A stretch of 64,000 bases of DNA from JAVJSF01 sp040219555 (lineage in GTDB: Bacteria > Actinomycetota > Thermoleophilia > Miltoncostaeales > Miltoncostaeaceae). Location: assembly GCA_040219555.1 (NCBI GenBank), contig JAVJSF010000001.1, forward strand, positions 62,001-126,000, in the 5' to 3' direction. The stretch's first letter is position 1, and every line of letters starts with the position of its first letter. The translations under genes were made by a program, and so were the position numbers. The notes beneath the pieces are model-generated. The model did not search any database. It had not been told where the DNA came from and worked only from the letters and a program-made list of their open reading frames with translations. Positions 50,937 through 58,697 of the stretch are shown here, one piece after another.

Positions 50937-52262
50937 ATGTTCGACGCGCTCTCCGACAAGCTCCAGGGGATCTTCGCGGGGCTGAAGGGCCGCGGGAAGC
51001 TCACCGAGGCCGACATCGACAAGGCGATGCGGGCCATCCGCCTGTCGCTGCTCGAGGCCGATGTCAGCCTGCCCGTGGTCAAGCAGCTCACGACGGCCAT
51101 CGGCGAGCGCGCGCGCGGCGCCGAGGTGATGTCGTCCCTCACGCCCGACCAGCAGGTCGTGAAGATCGTCTCGGACGAGCTCACCGCGCTGATGGGTGAG
51201 GCCAACGTGGCCCTGCCGCTGGCCGCCAGGCCACCGACCATCGTGCTCATGGCCGGGCTGCAGGGCTCGGGGAAGACCACCTGCTGCGCCAAGCTGGCGC
51301 GCTACTTCCGCTCCCAGGGGCGGGCGCCCATGATGATCGCCTGCGATGTCCACCGGCCGGCCGCGGCCGAGCAGCTCGCGGTGCTGGGCACCCAGGTCGA
51401 CGTCCCGGTGCACCGCGAGGACGGGGTCACCGACGCCGTTGCCATCGCGAAGCGCGGCATCGAGGCCGCCCGTCGCGGGGGGCGCGACCTGGTGATCGTC
51501 GACACCGCGGGCCGGCTCAGCATCGACGAGCAGATGATGGGCGAGCTGGTCTCGATCCGCGACGCAGTGAACCCGACGAACGTCGTGCTGGTGATCGACG
51601 CCATGACCGGGCAGACGGCGGTCGAGGTGGCGAAGGCCTTCAGCGAGGCCGTCGACATCACGGGCGTGGCGCTGACCAAGCTGGACGGAGACGCTCGCGG
51701 CGGCGCGGCCCTGTCGGTGCGCGCCATCACGGGCAAGCCCATCCTCTTCGTCGGCACCGGCGAGAAGGTGGAGGCGCTGGAACCCTTCCACCCCGATCGC
51801 ATGGCCTCGCGCATCCTCGGGATGGGCGATGTGATGAGCCTCATCGAGAAGGCCCAGGCCACCGTCGAGGTGGGCGATGTCAAGGAGCTCGAGAAGAAGA
51901 TCCGCGGCGGATCGCTCACCCTCGAGGACTTCCTCGAGCAGATGACCCAGGTGCGCAAGATGGGCCCCATCGGGCAGGTGATGGGGATGATCCCGGGCTT
52001 CCGCAACGCCACCAAGGGGCGCGACATGGATGTCGACGACGCCCAGGTGAACCGCATCGAGGCCATCATCCGCAGCATGACCCTCGACGAGCGCCGCCAT
52101 CCGGAGATCATCAACGGCAGCCGGCGCCGCCGCATCGCGGTGGGGAGCGGCACCAGCGTGCAGGAGGTCAACCAGCTCCTGTCGCAGTTCAAGCAGATGC
52201 GCAAACTGATGAAACAGATGGGTCGCGGGGGCGGACTGCCGGCCATGTTCGGCGGCCGTTGA
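50937..52262 (+). CDS. ffh: Signal recognition particle protein Ffh
   Basis: A 441-residue protein binding signal sequences and 4.5S RNA. The NG domain shows GLQGSGKTTCCAKLA, CDVHRPAAAEQL, DTAGRLSID, TKLDGDARGG and GTGEKVEALEPF. The C-terminal M domain (about 300-435) is methionine-rich, with SGTSVQEVNQLLSQFKQM for RNA binding. No clear ribosome site precedes ATG 50937; TATAAC at the end of ftsY may give an extra promoter with a very short leader. Confidence 0.96.
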   Translation: MFDALSDKLQGIFAGLKGRGKLTEADIDKAMRAIRLSLLEADVSLPVVKQLTTAIGERARGAEVMSSLTPDQQVVKIVSDELTALMGEANVALPLAARPPTIVLMAGLQGSGKTTCCAKLARYFRSQGRAPMMIACDVHRPAAAEQLAVLGTQVDVPVHREDGVTDAVAIAKRGIEAARRGGRDLVIVDTAGRLSIDEQMMGELVSIRDAVNPTNVVLVIDAMTGQTAVEVAKAFSEAVDITGVALTKLDGDARGGAALSVRAITGKPILFVGTGEKVEALEPFHPDRMASRILGMGDVMSLIEKAQATVEVGDVKELEKKIRGGSLTLEDFLEQMTQVRKMGPIGQVMGMIPGFRNATKGRDMDVDDAQVNRIEAIIRSMTLDERRHPEIINGSRRRRIAVGSGTSVQEVNQLLSQFKQMRKLMKQMGRGGGLPAMFGGR

Positions 52263-52284
52263 CGCGCATCCTGCGCCGATCCTC

Positions 52285-52290
52285 TACCAT
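52285..52290 (+). promoter_or_regulatory. -10-like element for rpsP
   Basis: TACCAT, with an implied leader of about 23 bases carrying GAGGAG before the rpsP GTG at 52320. Confidence 0.35.
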
Positions 52291-52319
52291 CCGCCGGTCA
52301 CACTGAACCGAGGAGCACC

Positions 52320-52580
52320 GTGGTCAAGATTCGCCTCGCCCGCGTGGGCAGCAAGAAGAACGCCATCTACCGCGTGGTCGTCGCCGACTCGCGCTCGCCG
52401 CGCGACGGCCGCAACATCGAGACGGTGGGGCGCTACAACCCGCAGACGCACCCGTCCGAGGTCGTCATCGACCTCCCGAAGGTCGACCGCTGGCTCTCCG
52501 AGGGCGCGCAGCCCTCGCCGGCCGTGAAGAAGCTCATCAAGATCGCGCGGGCCGACGCCGCCGCCACCGCCGCGGCGTGA
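52320..52580 (+). CDS. rpsP: Ribosomal protein bS16
   Basis: An 86-residue small-subunit protein. VKIRLARVGSKKNAIYRVVV and DSRSPRDGRNIETVGRYNP are the family signatures. GTG start with GAGGAG four bases upstream. It leads the conserved rpsP-khpA-rimM-trmD-rplS group and overlaps khpA by four bases. The C-terminus is a short Ala-rich tail. Confidence 0.96.
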   Translation: MVKIRLARVGSKKNAIYRVVVADSRSPRDGRNIETVGRYNPQTHPSEVVIDLPKVDRWLSEGAQPSPAVKKLIKIARADAAATAAA

Positions 52581-52819
52581 GCTCGGCCGTCGCCGACATG
52601 GTCGCGACGCTCGCGCGTGGCCTGGTGGACAACCCCGCCGGCGTCGAGGTGCGAGAGGGGTCCGAGGGTCCGACCACGGTCCTCTCCCTCCATGTGGCCG
52701 AGGGCGACGTGGGTCAGGTGATCGGCCGCGGGGGGCGGGTGGCCCGCGGCCTGCGCTCGGTCGTGCGCGCCGCAGGGATCGCGCGCGGTGAGCGGTACCA
52801 GCTCGAGATCGTCGACTAG
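52577..52819 (+). CDS. khpA: KH-domain RNA-binding protein KhpA
   Basis: An 80-residue single KH-domain protein. The GxxG loop is in GQVIGRGGRVARGLRSVV. KhpA usually acts with KhpB on small RNAs and mRNAs, affecting cell size and division in some bacteria. The GTG start overlaps rpsP in GTGA; the 3' end overlaps rimM by 32 bases. Confidence 0.92.
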   Translation: MSSAVADMVATLARGLVDNPAGVEVREGSEGPTTVLSLHVAEGDVGQVIGRGGRVARGLRSVVRAAGIARGERYQLEIVD

Positions 52820-53342
52820 CGCGCCGGTCATCGTCGGCCATGTGGGCCGGCCGCACGGCGTCCGCGGGGTCGTCCACGCCCGGCCCACCGGGCCGACGCT
52901 CGGCGCGCTGCCGATCGGAGAGGCCATCGAGGTGCGCCCGCGCGAGGATGCGCCGGCGCGCTCCCTGCGCCTGCTCGCGCGCGAGGGTTCCGGCGAGCGC
53001 CTGCGCCTGACCCTGGAAGGGGTGGGCGATCGCGACGCCGCTGCGGCCCTCGCGGGCGCGGTGCTGGAGGTGGCGGCCGAGCGGATCGTGGTCCCCGAGG
53101 ATCCCGACACCTGGCTGGTCACCGACCTGGTCGGGTGCCGGGTGGTCGAGGTGGACGACGCCGGGGGCGAGCGCGATCTGGGACCCGTCTCGGAGGTGCA
53201 CGGCCTGCCGGCCAACGATGTGCTGGAGGTGGCCGGTTCGGCCGGGCGCCTGCTGATCCCGTTCACGGCCGACGCCGTGGTGGAGGTGGCCGTGCCGGCG
53301 CGGACGATCCGCGTGCGCAGCGGCCTCGTCGTGGACTCCTGA
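52788..53342 (+). CDS. rimM: Ribosome maturation factor RimM
   Basis: A 184-residue factor for 30S assembly that binds protein S19. VGHVGRPHGVRGVVHA is the N-terminal signature, and DTWLVTDLVGCRVVEVD opens the PRC-barrel with VLEVAGSAGRLLIPFT. GTG 52788 is the only usable start before the first motif, because the next GTG lies inside it, so the gene overlaps khpA by 32 bases. Adjacent trmD follows after eight bases. Confidence 0.92.
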   Translation: MSGTSSRSSTSAPVIVGHVGRPHGVRGVVHARPTGPTLGALPIGEAIEVRPREDAPARSLRLLAREGSGERLRLTLEGVGDRDAAAALAGAVLEVAAERIVVPEDPDTWLVTDLVGCRVVEVDDAGGERDLGPVSEVHGLPANDVLEVAGSAGRLLIPFTADAVVEVAVPARTIRVRSGLVVDS

Positions 53343-53350
53343 GGCGCGCG

Positions 53351-54058
53351 GTGCGGATCGATGTCATGACGCTCTTCCCCGACTGGTTCGGCTGGATGAG
53401 TGCGTCCCGCCCCCTCGCAAACACCGCCCGCTCGGGCGATCTGGTGATCGACTGCTTCTCGCCGCGCGAGACCACCCCGCTCGGGCAGGGGCAGGTGGAC
53501 GACTCGCCCTACGGCGGCGGCCCGGGGATGGTGCTGCGTGTCGACGTGGTCGCGGCGGCGCTCGAGCACCGGTACGGCGTCCCGGCCGAGCGGGTGCGCG
53601 AGGAGCGACGGGTGGTGGTCCTCACCCCGCGCGGGCGGCCCTTCGCCGATCCGGTTGCGCGCGAGTACGCCGCGGGTGGCGACATGCTGCTGCTGTGCGG
53701 GCGCTACGAGGGGTTCGATCAGCGTGTGCACGAGCACCTGGCCGGCGAGGAGCTGTCGCTCGGGCCGTTCGTGCTGGCCGGGGGCGAGATCGCCGCGATG
53801 GCCGTGATCGACGCGGTCTCGCGCCGGCTGCCCGGGGCGCTGGGGAATGCGGAGAGCCTGGAGGGGGAGTCGTTCTCGGATGCGCTCGGCGGAGGTCTGG
53901 AGTACCCGCACTACACGCGGCCGGCGGTCTGGGGCGGCCACGGGGTCCCCGACGTGCTGCTCTCAGGCGACCATGGCGCCATCGCCAGGTGGCGGGCCGA
54001 GCACGTGTCACCGCCCCACGGCGGACCCCACGCGGACGGGCGCCCAGCCGGGTGCTGA
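53351..54058 (+). CDS. trmD: tRNA (guanine-N1)-methyltransferase TrmD
   Basis: A 235-residue knotted methyltransferase making m1G37 in tRNA. MRIDVMTLFPDWF starts the protein; DDSPYGGGPGMV, LLCGRYEGFDQRV, VLAGGE and LEYPHYTRPAVW form the SAM site and knot. The conserved SxGDxVLxGGE reads SLGPFVLAGGE, so the usual Asp is Pro. GTG 53351 has GAGG six bases upstream. The C-terminus is a Gly/Pro/His-rich tail. Confidence 0.95.
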   Translation: MRIDVMTLFPDWFGWMSASRPLANTARSGDLVIDCFSPRETTPLGQGQVDDSPYGGGPGMVLRVDVVAAALEHRYGVPAERVREERRVVVLTPRGRPFADPVAREYAAGGDMLLLCGRYEGFDQRVHEHLAGEELSLGPFVLAGGEIAAMAVIDAVSRRLPGALGNAESLEGESFSDALGGGLEYPHYTRPAVWGGHGVPDVLLSGDHGAIARWRAEHVSPPHGGPHADGRPAGC

Positions 54059-54088
54059 GGCGTCCCCGATCCTCGCCCGGACGGCTGC

Positions 54089-54094
54089 TATGCT
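54089..54094 (+). promoter_or_regulatory. -10-like element for rplS
   Basis: TATGCT in the 94-base gap after trmD, implying a leader of about 50 bases before rplS that can form a short GCCCG/CGGGC hairpin. Confidence 0.35.
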
Positions 54095-54152
54095 GCCCGT
54101 CGCTTTGCCGGGCGGCGGGATGCTTCGCCGTGGATTCGACACGTGAGGGACA

Positions 54153-54500
54153 ATGAGCGTCATCCAGGACTTTGAGCGCGCCCAGGTGCGCACCGACATC
54201 CCCCACTTCTCGCCCGGCGACACGGTGAAGGTCCACTTCAAGGTCATCGAGGGCCAGCGCCAGCGCGTGCAGGTCTTCGAGGGCTCGGTCATCCGCCGCC
54301 AGGGCGCGACCAGCCGCGAGACCTTCACGGTGCGCAAGCAGAGCTTCGGGGTGGGCGTCGAGCGCACCTTCCCGCTGCACTCGCCCAAGATCGAGAAGAT
54401 CGAGCGGGTCATGGAGGGCGACGTCAACCGCGCCAAGCTGTACTACCTGCGCGGCAAGGTCGGCAAGAAGGCCCGCATCCGGGAGAAGCAGCGGGCCTGA
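54153..54500 (+). CDS. rplS: Ribosomal protein bL19
   Basis: A 115-residue large-subunit protein at the subunit interface. FSPGDTVKVHFKVIEG, VQVFEGSVIRRQG and the C-terminal RAKLYYLRGKVGKKARIRE are diagnostic. GAGGGA precedes the ATG. Its stop codon overlaps the apparent CTG start of rnhB. Confidence 0.96.
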   Translation: MSVIQDFERAQVRTDIPHFSPGDTVKVHFKVIEGQRQRVQVFEGSVIRRQGATSRETFTVRKQSFGVGVERTFPLHSPKIEKIERVMEGDVNRAKLYYLRGKVGKKARIREKQRA

Positions 54501-55192
54501 ACGGCTCCGGGCGCGCCCGCCGGCCACCGCCGGCGGCGCGCCTGCTGCGTCACGATCGCGCCCTCGGGGCGCGCTGGCTGGCCGGTGTGGACGAGGCGGG
54601 GCGCGGATGCCTGGCCGGTCCCCTGGTCGCTGCGGCGGTGTGCTTCGACATCGCTTCATTCGGTCGTGCGGATGCACGCGCCCTGCGCCGCGTGGACGAC
54701 TCCAAGCGCGTGCCGGCGGCGGTGCGTGCCGAGTTGGCGCTAGAGATCCTCGGCCGCGCCCACCAAGTGGTCGTCGTGGCCGCCGCGCCGGCCACCATCG
54801 ACCGGCGCGGGCTTCACGTCTGCAATCTCGACCTGCTGTCGCGCGCCCTCGCGGGGGTGGCCGCGACCGAGGCTCTCTGCCTGGTCGACGGTTTCGCGCT
54901 GGGTGAGGGCGCCCGCCCGCACCGGCGTGTGGTCGGCGGCGACCGCACCAGCTTCTGCATCGCGGCCGCCTCGGTGGTGGCCAAGGAGGCGCGCGATCGC
55001 CTGATGTGCGGGCCGGCCGCCACCGCACATCCCCACCACGGGTTCGACGAGCACGTCGGCTACGCCACGGCTGCGCACCGGGAGGCCATCCGCGCGCACG
55101 GGCCGACCCCGCTGCACCGGATGTCGTTCCGCTCGGAGGCCTATGAGGTCGCACCGATGGGCGGTCCGGGGACCGCCGGAATCGGAGGGTAG
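54497..55192 (+). CDS. rnhB: Ribonuclease HII, apparent CTG start
   Basis: A 231-residue enzyme (from CTG) cleaving RNA in RNA-DNA hybrids. LAGVDEAGRGCLAGPLVAAAV carries the first Asp and Glu, LVDGFALGEG a later Asp, and SFCIAAASVVAKEARDRLM the conserved Lys. Starting at GTG 54587 would begin inside the first motif. Upstream the frame is open to the rplS stop with only CTG codons as candidates. CTG 54497 overlaps that stop in CTGA and gives a plausible N-terminus with LLRHDRALGARW. Confidence 0.88.
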   Translation: MNGSGRARRPPPAARLLRHDRALGARWLAGVDEAGRGCLAGPLVAAAVCFDIASFGRADARALRRVDDSKRVPAAVRAELALEILGRAHQVVVVAAAPATIDRRGLHVCNLDLLSRALAGVAATEALCLVDGFALGEGARPHRRVVGGDRTSFCIAAASVVAKEARDRLMCGPAATAHPHHGFDEHVGYATAAHREAIRAHGPTPLHRMSFRSEAYEVAPMGGPGTAGIGG

Positions 55193-55236
55193 GGCCGCCC
55201 ACCGGCACGCCGAGTCTCAGCGGCGACGAGAACTTT

Positions 55237-55257
55237 CATGTTAGGGTCACTAACATG
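55237..55257. promoter_or_regulatory. 21-bp palindromic operator over a promoter and start codon
   Basis: CATGTTAG (55237-55244) and CTAACATG (55250-55257) are exact inverted repeats separated by five bases. The site contains the -10-like TAGGGT (55242-55247), and its last three bases are the ATG of the leader ORF. Size and symmetry suit a TetR- or GntR-type repressor dimer. No regulator gene is adjacent. Confidence 0.6.
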
Positions 55258-55377
55258 GAGTGGGAGAACCCCTCATCTGCGGGGATGTCGCGGCGGCCCG
55301 GCCGACAGACACTGCAGGCATCGGAGGGTCGGGACGCATCGCGGGCTGCTCGCCCGTCGGAGAGGAGAGATCGATGA
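55255..55377 (+). CDS. 40-codon leader ORF before the BNR protein
   Basis: ATG 55255 opens 40 codons (start M-E-W-E-N-P-S-S-A-G) ending in TGA at 55375-55377, which overlaps the ATG of the next gene in ATGA. TAGGGT ends seven bases before it, the same leaderless spacing as def and recG. The peptide has 11 Arg and no hydrophobic segment. It may simply feed ribosomes to the downstream start, which also has its own AGAGGAGAGA site. No homology claimed. Confidence 0.4.
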   Translation: MEWENPSSAGMSRRPGRQTLQASEGRDASRAARPSERRDR

Positions 55378-58235
55378 ACCAGGCGGTCGGCGGGTCGTGG
55401 ACGGCGGCGCTCGGGGCCTCGGCGCTGCGCCGCGCGGTGACCGTGCTCCTGGGTGTCGTCGCGGTGCTCCTTCCGGCGGCCGGCGCGTCGGCGGTCGGGG
55501 GGGCGTGGGCCGGTGGCGGGCCGCCCGGCGGCATGGTGCAGGCGCTGGTGGTCGACCCCACCGATCCCCAGGTCCTGTTCGTGGGCACCGGCATCACCAT
55601 CGGCGGTGTCGAGACCGCCGACGTCGGAGTCCACCGCTCGCTCGACGGCGGCGAGTCGTGGTCCCGGGTGTTGAGGACGCCGGCGAACGAGGCCGTCTAT
55701 GCGCTGGCCGTCGCGCCCGATGGGGGTGCGGTCTACGCGGGGCTCGAGGACGGTTCGGTCCAGCGCTCCCTCGATTCCGGCGCCAGCTGGGAGCCTCTGG
55801 GCACGGGCCTGCCGGAGGCCGCCGTCACCGCCCTCGCCGTCAGCGACACCGGCGACACGGTGATCGCGGGCACCTCCACGGGGGAGGTCCTCACCCATCA
55901 GCCGGGCGCCGGGTCGGCGGCGGCCTGGACCGACATCACGGCCGATCTGGACGGGTCGACGGTCCATGCCCTGGCGGCGGGCCGGACGGGCGGCGGCGAG
56001 GGCCGGGTCTACGCCGGCACCGACCAGGGGCTCCACCGGCGCGTGGGCGGCCTCTGGGTCCGTGCCGATCCTGTGGCCGTGCCGGACGGGTCCACCCCGG
56101 CCCGGGCGGCGCGGGCGGTCGTCCTCGACCCCGCCGATGCCGCGGTGGTCCACCTCGCCCACGACGGGGCGGATCCGGGGGACGACGGCGTCAGCCGATC
56201 GACCGACAGCGGCTCGGCCTGGACGTCACTGGACGGCGGATCATTCCTCGCCTCCAATCCGCGCAGCCTCGCCCTCGACCCCGCGGATGCGACCACGCTC
56301 TACGGTGGGACGCTGCTGCGCGTCCTGCGGTTCGAGTCGGTCGCGACCACCCCCGTGCTCACGCAACTCACGGACGGTCTGCCGTCCGGGGGCGGGGTCG
56401 AGTTCACGGCCGTCGTCTCTGCGCCGGCGCCCACGCCGGGAGGCTCCTCGGCGGTGCACGTGGGCTCGTACTCCCGCGGTCTCTACCGCTCGGAGGACGG
56501 CGGCGACACGTGGCAGCGCGGGACCCTGCAGGCCAGTCGCGTGTCGGGCCTCGCCGTGGCGGCCGATGACCGGGTGCTGGCGAGTGTCGCCGACCCGGAG
56601 GATCTCTTCTCGTCGGGTGATCAGGGGCAGACCTGGGCGCCCGAGGCGTTCGCAGCGACCGCGTTCGGTGCCCGCGGGGTGGTGGCGCATCCCACAGATG
56701 CCGGGCTCGCCCTCCTGGCGACCAGCACCGTGGTACTGCGGCGCACCGACCCGGACGGCTCGTTCACGACGGTCCTCGACGCGGACGACGGTCTCGGCTC
56801 GATCAGTCCTCGGGACCTCAAGCTGGATCCGGGCTCGTCCGGCCGGCCTCCACGCGCGTACATCGTGCCGGTGGTGCTCGGCGTCGGTCTCATCCTCTCC
56901 GAGGAGGACGAGACGACCGCGCTCGGGGACCCCGGCAGCTGGCGGATCGTGGGCACCGGCTTCCCTGCTGGTGTCTCCCCGCGGGCCGCCGCGCACGACC
57001 CCGACGACCCCGAGACCTTCTACGCCAGCGGCCCGTCCACGATCCATCGCCTCGACGACGACGTCTGGACCGAGGTCGGCAGCGCGGCGGGCGTGACGCG
57101 CCTGCTTGTGGTCGACGGCGTCGTGCTCGGAGCCGGCGCGTCGGGGCTGGTCCGCTCCGCCGACCGCGGGGTGTCGTGGGAGGCGGTCGCGGGAGGATTG
57201 GCGGCCGGGCCCGTCAGCGATGTCGTGGCGGACCCGCTCATCCCCGGTCGTGTCTACGCGCTGCTGCCGGATGCGGGCGTGTACCGCAGCGACGATCTCG
57301 GGTTGACCTGGGAGGAGGTGGGTGACGATCTGCCGGTCTCCGACCTGCGAGCGGTCCGGATCTCCGCCACGAACCCTCAGCGCGTCCACGTGGCCACCGG
57401 AGGCGGGGGTGTGTTCACGCTCACGCTCCCCGTCGAGCCCGACGGCGATGGGGACGGCCTCATCGACCTGCTCGACGCCTGTCCCGGGGAGTTCGGCACG
57501 GAGCCCGACGGCTGCCCGCCGCCTCCGCCCCCGGACGGCGACGGGGACGGCATCCCGGACACCACCGACGCCTGCCCCGGCATCGCCGGCGTCGCGCCCG
57601 ACGGCTGCCCGGGCGTCGCTCCGCCCGCGGACGGTGACGGCGACGGTGTCCCCGACGCCTCCGACGCCTGCCCCGCGGTCGTGGGCACCGCCCCGGATGG
57701 TTGCCCGGTCGTCGTCCCGCCGGTCGACCCGGGACCCGCCCCGCCCGCCCCGGCGCCCGTCGATCCCGGCCCCGACCCGGGCCCGGCCGCCCAGCCCGCC
57801 CCGCTCACCGCCGACCCGGTGACGATCCCCACGCCCGCGCCCTTCGCCTGCACGCTGCCCGATCGGCCCAGCGGGCTGAGCCTCGCCACCACCGTGAGCC
57901 AGTTGCGCATCAACCAGCGGATCGCCGTGGCCGCCGTCCGCCGGCTCAACTCGATCGCCGCGCGCCTGGACGGCCGGCCCGAGCCCGTGGCATCCGACAA
58001 GGAGGCGGGGGAGATCCGCGCCACCACGGTCCAGTTGCGCATCAACCAGCGCATCTCCGAGGCCGGCTACCGGCGCGCCAAGGCCATCTACGACCGTCTG
58101 GGGGGCTCCGGGTCCACCGCGTTGAGGCCGCTCGCGAGCACCATCACGCTCACCCGCGCCGGCGTGGGGGCCAACCAGCTCACGAACATCCGGGCCCTGG
58201 ACATGCTGAACTGCATCAACCGCAACCTGGCCTAG
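55374..58235 (+). CDS. Large secreted BNR-repeat/TSP3 protein
   Basis: 953 residues, exported by a signal peptide (about 18-45, ending PAAGASA). The body (about 60-690) is a beta-propeller-like series of Asp-box/BNR repeats: SLDGGESW, SLDSGASW, STDSGSAW, SEDGGDTW, SADRGVSW and SDDLGLTW. Next come three thrombospondin type 3 calcium repeats (about 687-780, each DGDGDG with DACPG and DGCP) and a Pro-rich linker. The C-terminus has two copies of an approximately 29-residue helix repeat with QLRINQRI, and a looser third copy. It resembles sortilin/VPS10-like glycosidase-type propellers without evident catalytic residues. Probably an extracellular binding protein. Confidence 0.85.
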   Translation: MNQAVGGSWTAALGASALRRAVTVLLGVVAVLLPAAGASAVGGAWAGGGPPGGMVQALVVDPTDPQVLFVGTGITIGGVETADVGVHRSLDGGESWSRVLRTPANEAVYALAVAPDGGAVYAGLEDGSVQRSLDSGASWEPLGTGLPEAAVTALAVSDTGDTVIAGTSTGEVLTHQPGAGSAAAWTDITADLDGSTVHALAAGRTGGGEGRVYAGTDQGLHRRVGGLWVRADPVAVPDGSTPARAARAVVLDPADAAVVHLAHDGADPGDDGVSRSTDSGSAWTSLDGGSFLASNPRSLALDPADATTLYGGTLLRVLRFESVATTPVLTQLTDGLPSGGGVEFTAVVSAPAPTPGGSSAVHVGSYSRGLYRSEDGGDTWQRGTLQASRVSGLAVAADDRVLASVADPEDLFSSGDQGQTWAPEAFAATAFGARGVVAHPTDAGLALLATSTVVLRRTDPDGSFTTVLDADDGLGSISPRDLKLDPGSSGRPPRAYIVPVVLGVGLILSEEDETTALGDPGSWRIVGTGFPAGVSPRAAAHDPDDPETFYASGPSTIHRLDDDVWTEVGSAAGVTRLLVVDGVVLGAGASGLVRSADRGVSWEAVAGGLAAGPVSDVVADPLIPGRVYALLPDAGVYRSDDLGLTWEEVGDDLPVSDLRAVRISATNPQRVHVATGGGGVFTLTLPVEPDGDGDGLIDLLDACPGEFGTEPDGCPPPPPPDGDGDGIPDTTDACPGIAGVAPDGCPGVAPPADGDGDGVPDASDACPAVVGTAPDGCPVVVPPVDPGPAPPAPAPVDPGPDPGPAAQPAPLTADPVTIPTPAPFACTLPDRPSGLSLATTVSQLRINQRIAVAAVRRLNSIAARLDGRPEPVASDKEAGEIRATTVQLRINQRISEAGYRRAKAIYDRLGGSGSTALRPLASTITLTRAGVGANQLTNIRALDMLNCINRNLA
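57888..58107 (+). repeat. Tandem coding repeat with QLRINQRI core
   Basis: Two coding units, 57888-57974 and 58021-58107, share the nearly identical core CAGTTGCGCATCAACCAGCG and similar following helices (A-A-V-R-R-L-N and A-G-Y-R-R-A-K, then a D-R/R-L-D-G end). They lie at the C-terminus of the BNR protein. Confidence 0.7.
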
Positions 58236-58238
58236 TCC

Positions 58239-58258
58239 GCCGGCCGGCGGGGGCCGGC
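58239..58258. terminator. Bidirectional hairpin between convergent genes
   Basis: GCCGGCC, loop GGCGGG, GGCCGGC in the 23-base gap between the BNR gene and yraN. It can end transcription from either side. Confidence 0.5.
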
Positions 58259-58618
58259 TCACCACTCCAGCCCCCGCGGCCAGTGGTCCACGCGGACGGG
58301 CGGGTCCGGCCGCACCGTCAGCAGGTCCAGGTGCACCGCGTGGCCGGCGAACTGGGGGTGGGCGGCCAGGAAGGCCTCCGCGCCGGCCACGACCCGCTCG
58401 CGCTGGCGCGCCGAGACGGGGGGATAGTCGCCGCTCTCGGCGCGACGGCGCACCTTCACCTCGCAGACCGCCAGCACCCGCCCCCGCGCCGCCACGAGGT
58501 CCAGCTCGCCCCCGAAGGACCCGCGCCAGCGCCGGGCGAGAACCCGCCAGCCCCGGCGGCGCAGGTGGCGCGCGGCGAGATCCTCACCGCGGCGGCCGAG
58601 GGTGGGGCGGTGGTCCAT
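58259..58618 (-). CDS. UPF0102 (YraN) family protein
   Basis: A 119-residue protein with a restriction-endonuclease-like fold. GRRGEDLAARHLRRRGWRVL opens it, then GGELDLVAARGRVLAVCEVKVRR supplies the Asp and the E-x-K triad. Function in cells is unproven. In most genomes it lies on the same strand between rnhB and comM; here it is on the opposite strand, with the BNR protein gene inserted on one side and two metabolic genes on the other. GAGGG precedes ATG 58618. Confidence 0.92.
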   Translation of the reverse strand: MDHRPTLGRRGEDLAARHLRRRGWRVLARRWRGSFGGELDLVAARGRVLAVCEVKVRRRAESGDYPPVSARQRERVVAGAEAFLAAHPQFAGHAVHLDLLTVRPDPPVRVDHWPRGLEW

Positions 58619-58697
58619 GCCGCCACCCTCGCGGGCCTCGTGTCACACGTCTGTCACGGGGAGTGCCGATCCGCCCGACGGCCCGCGACATCCACCG

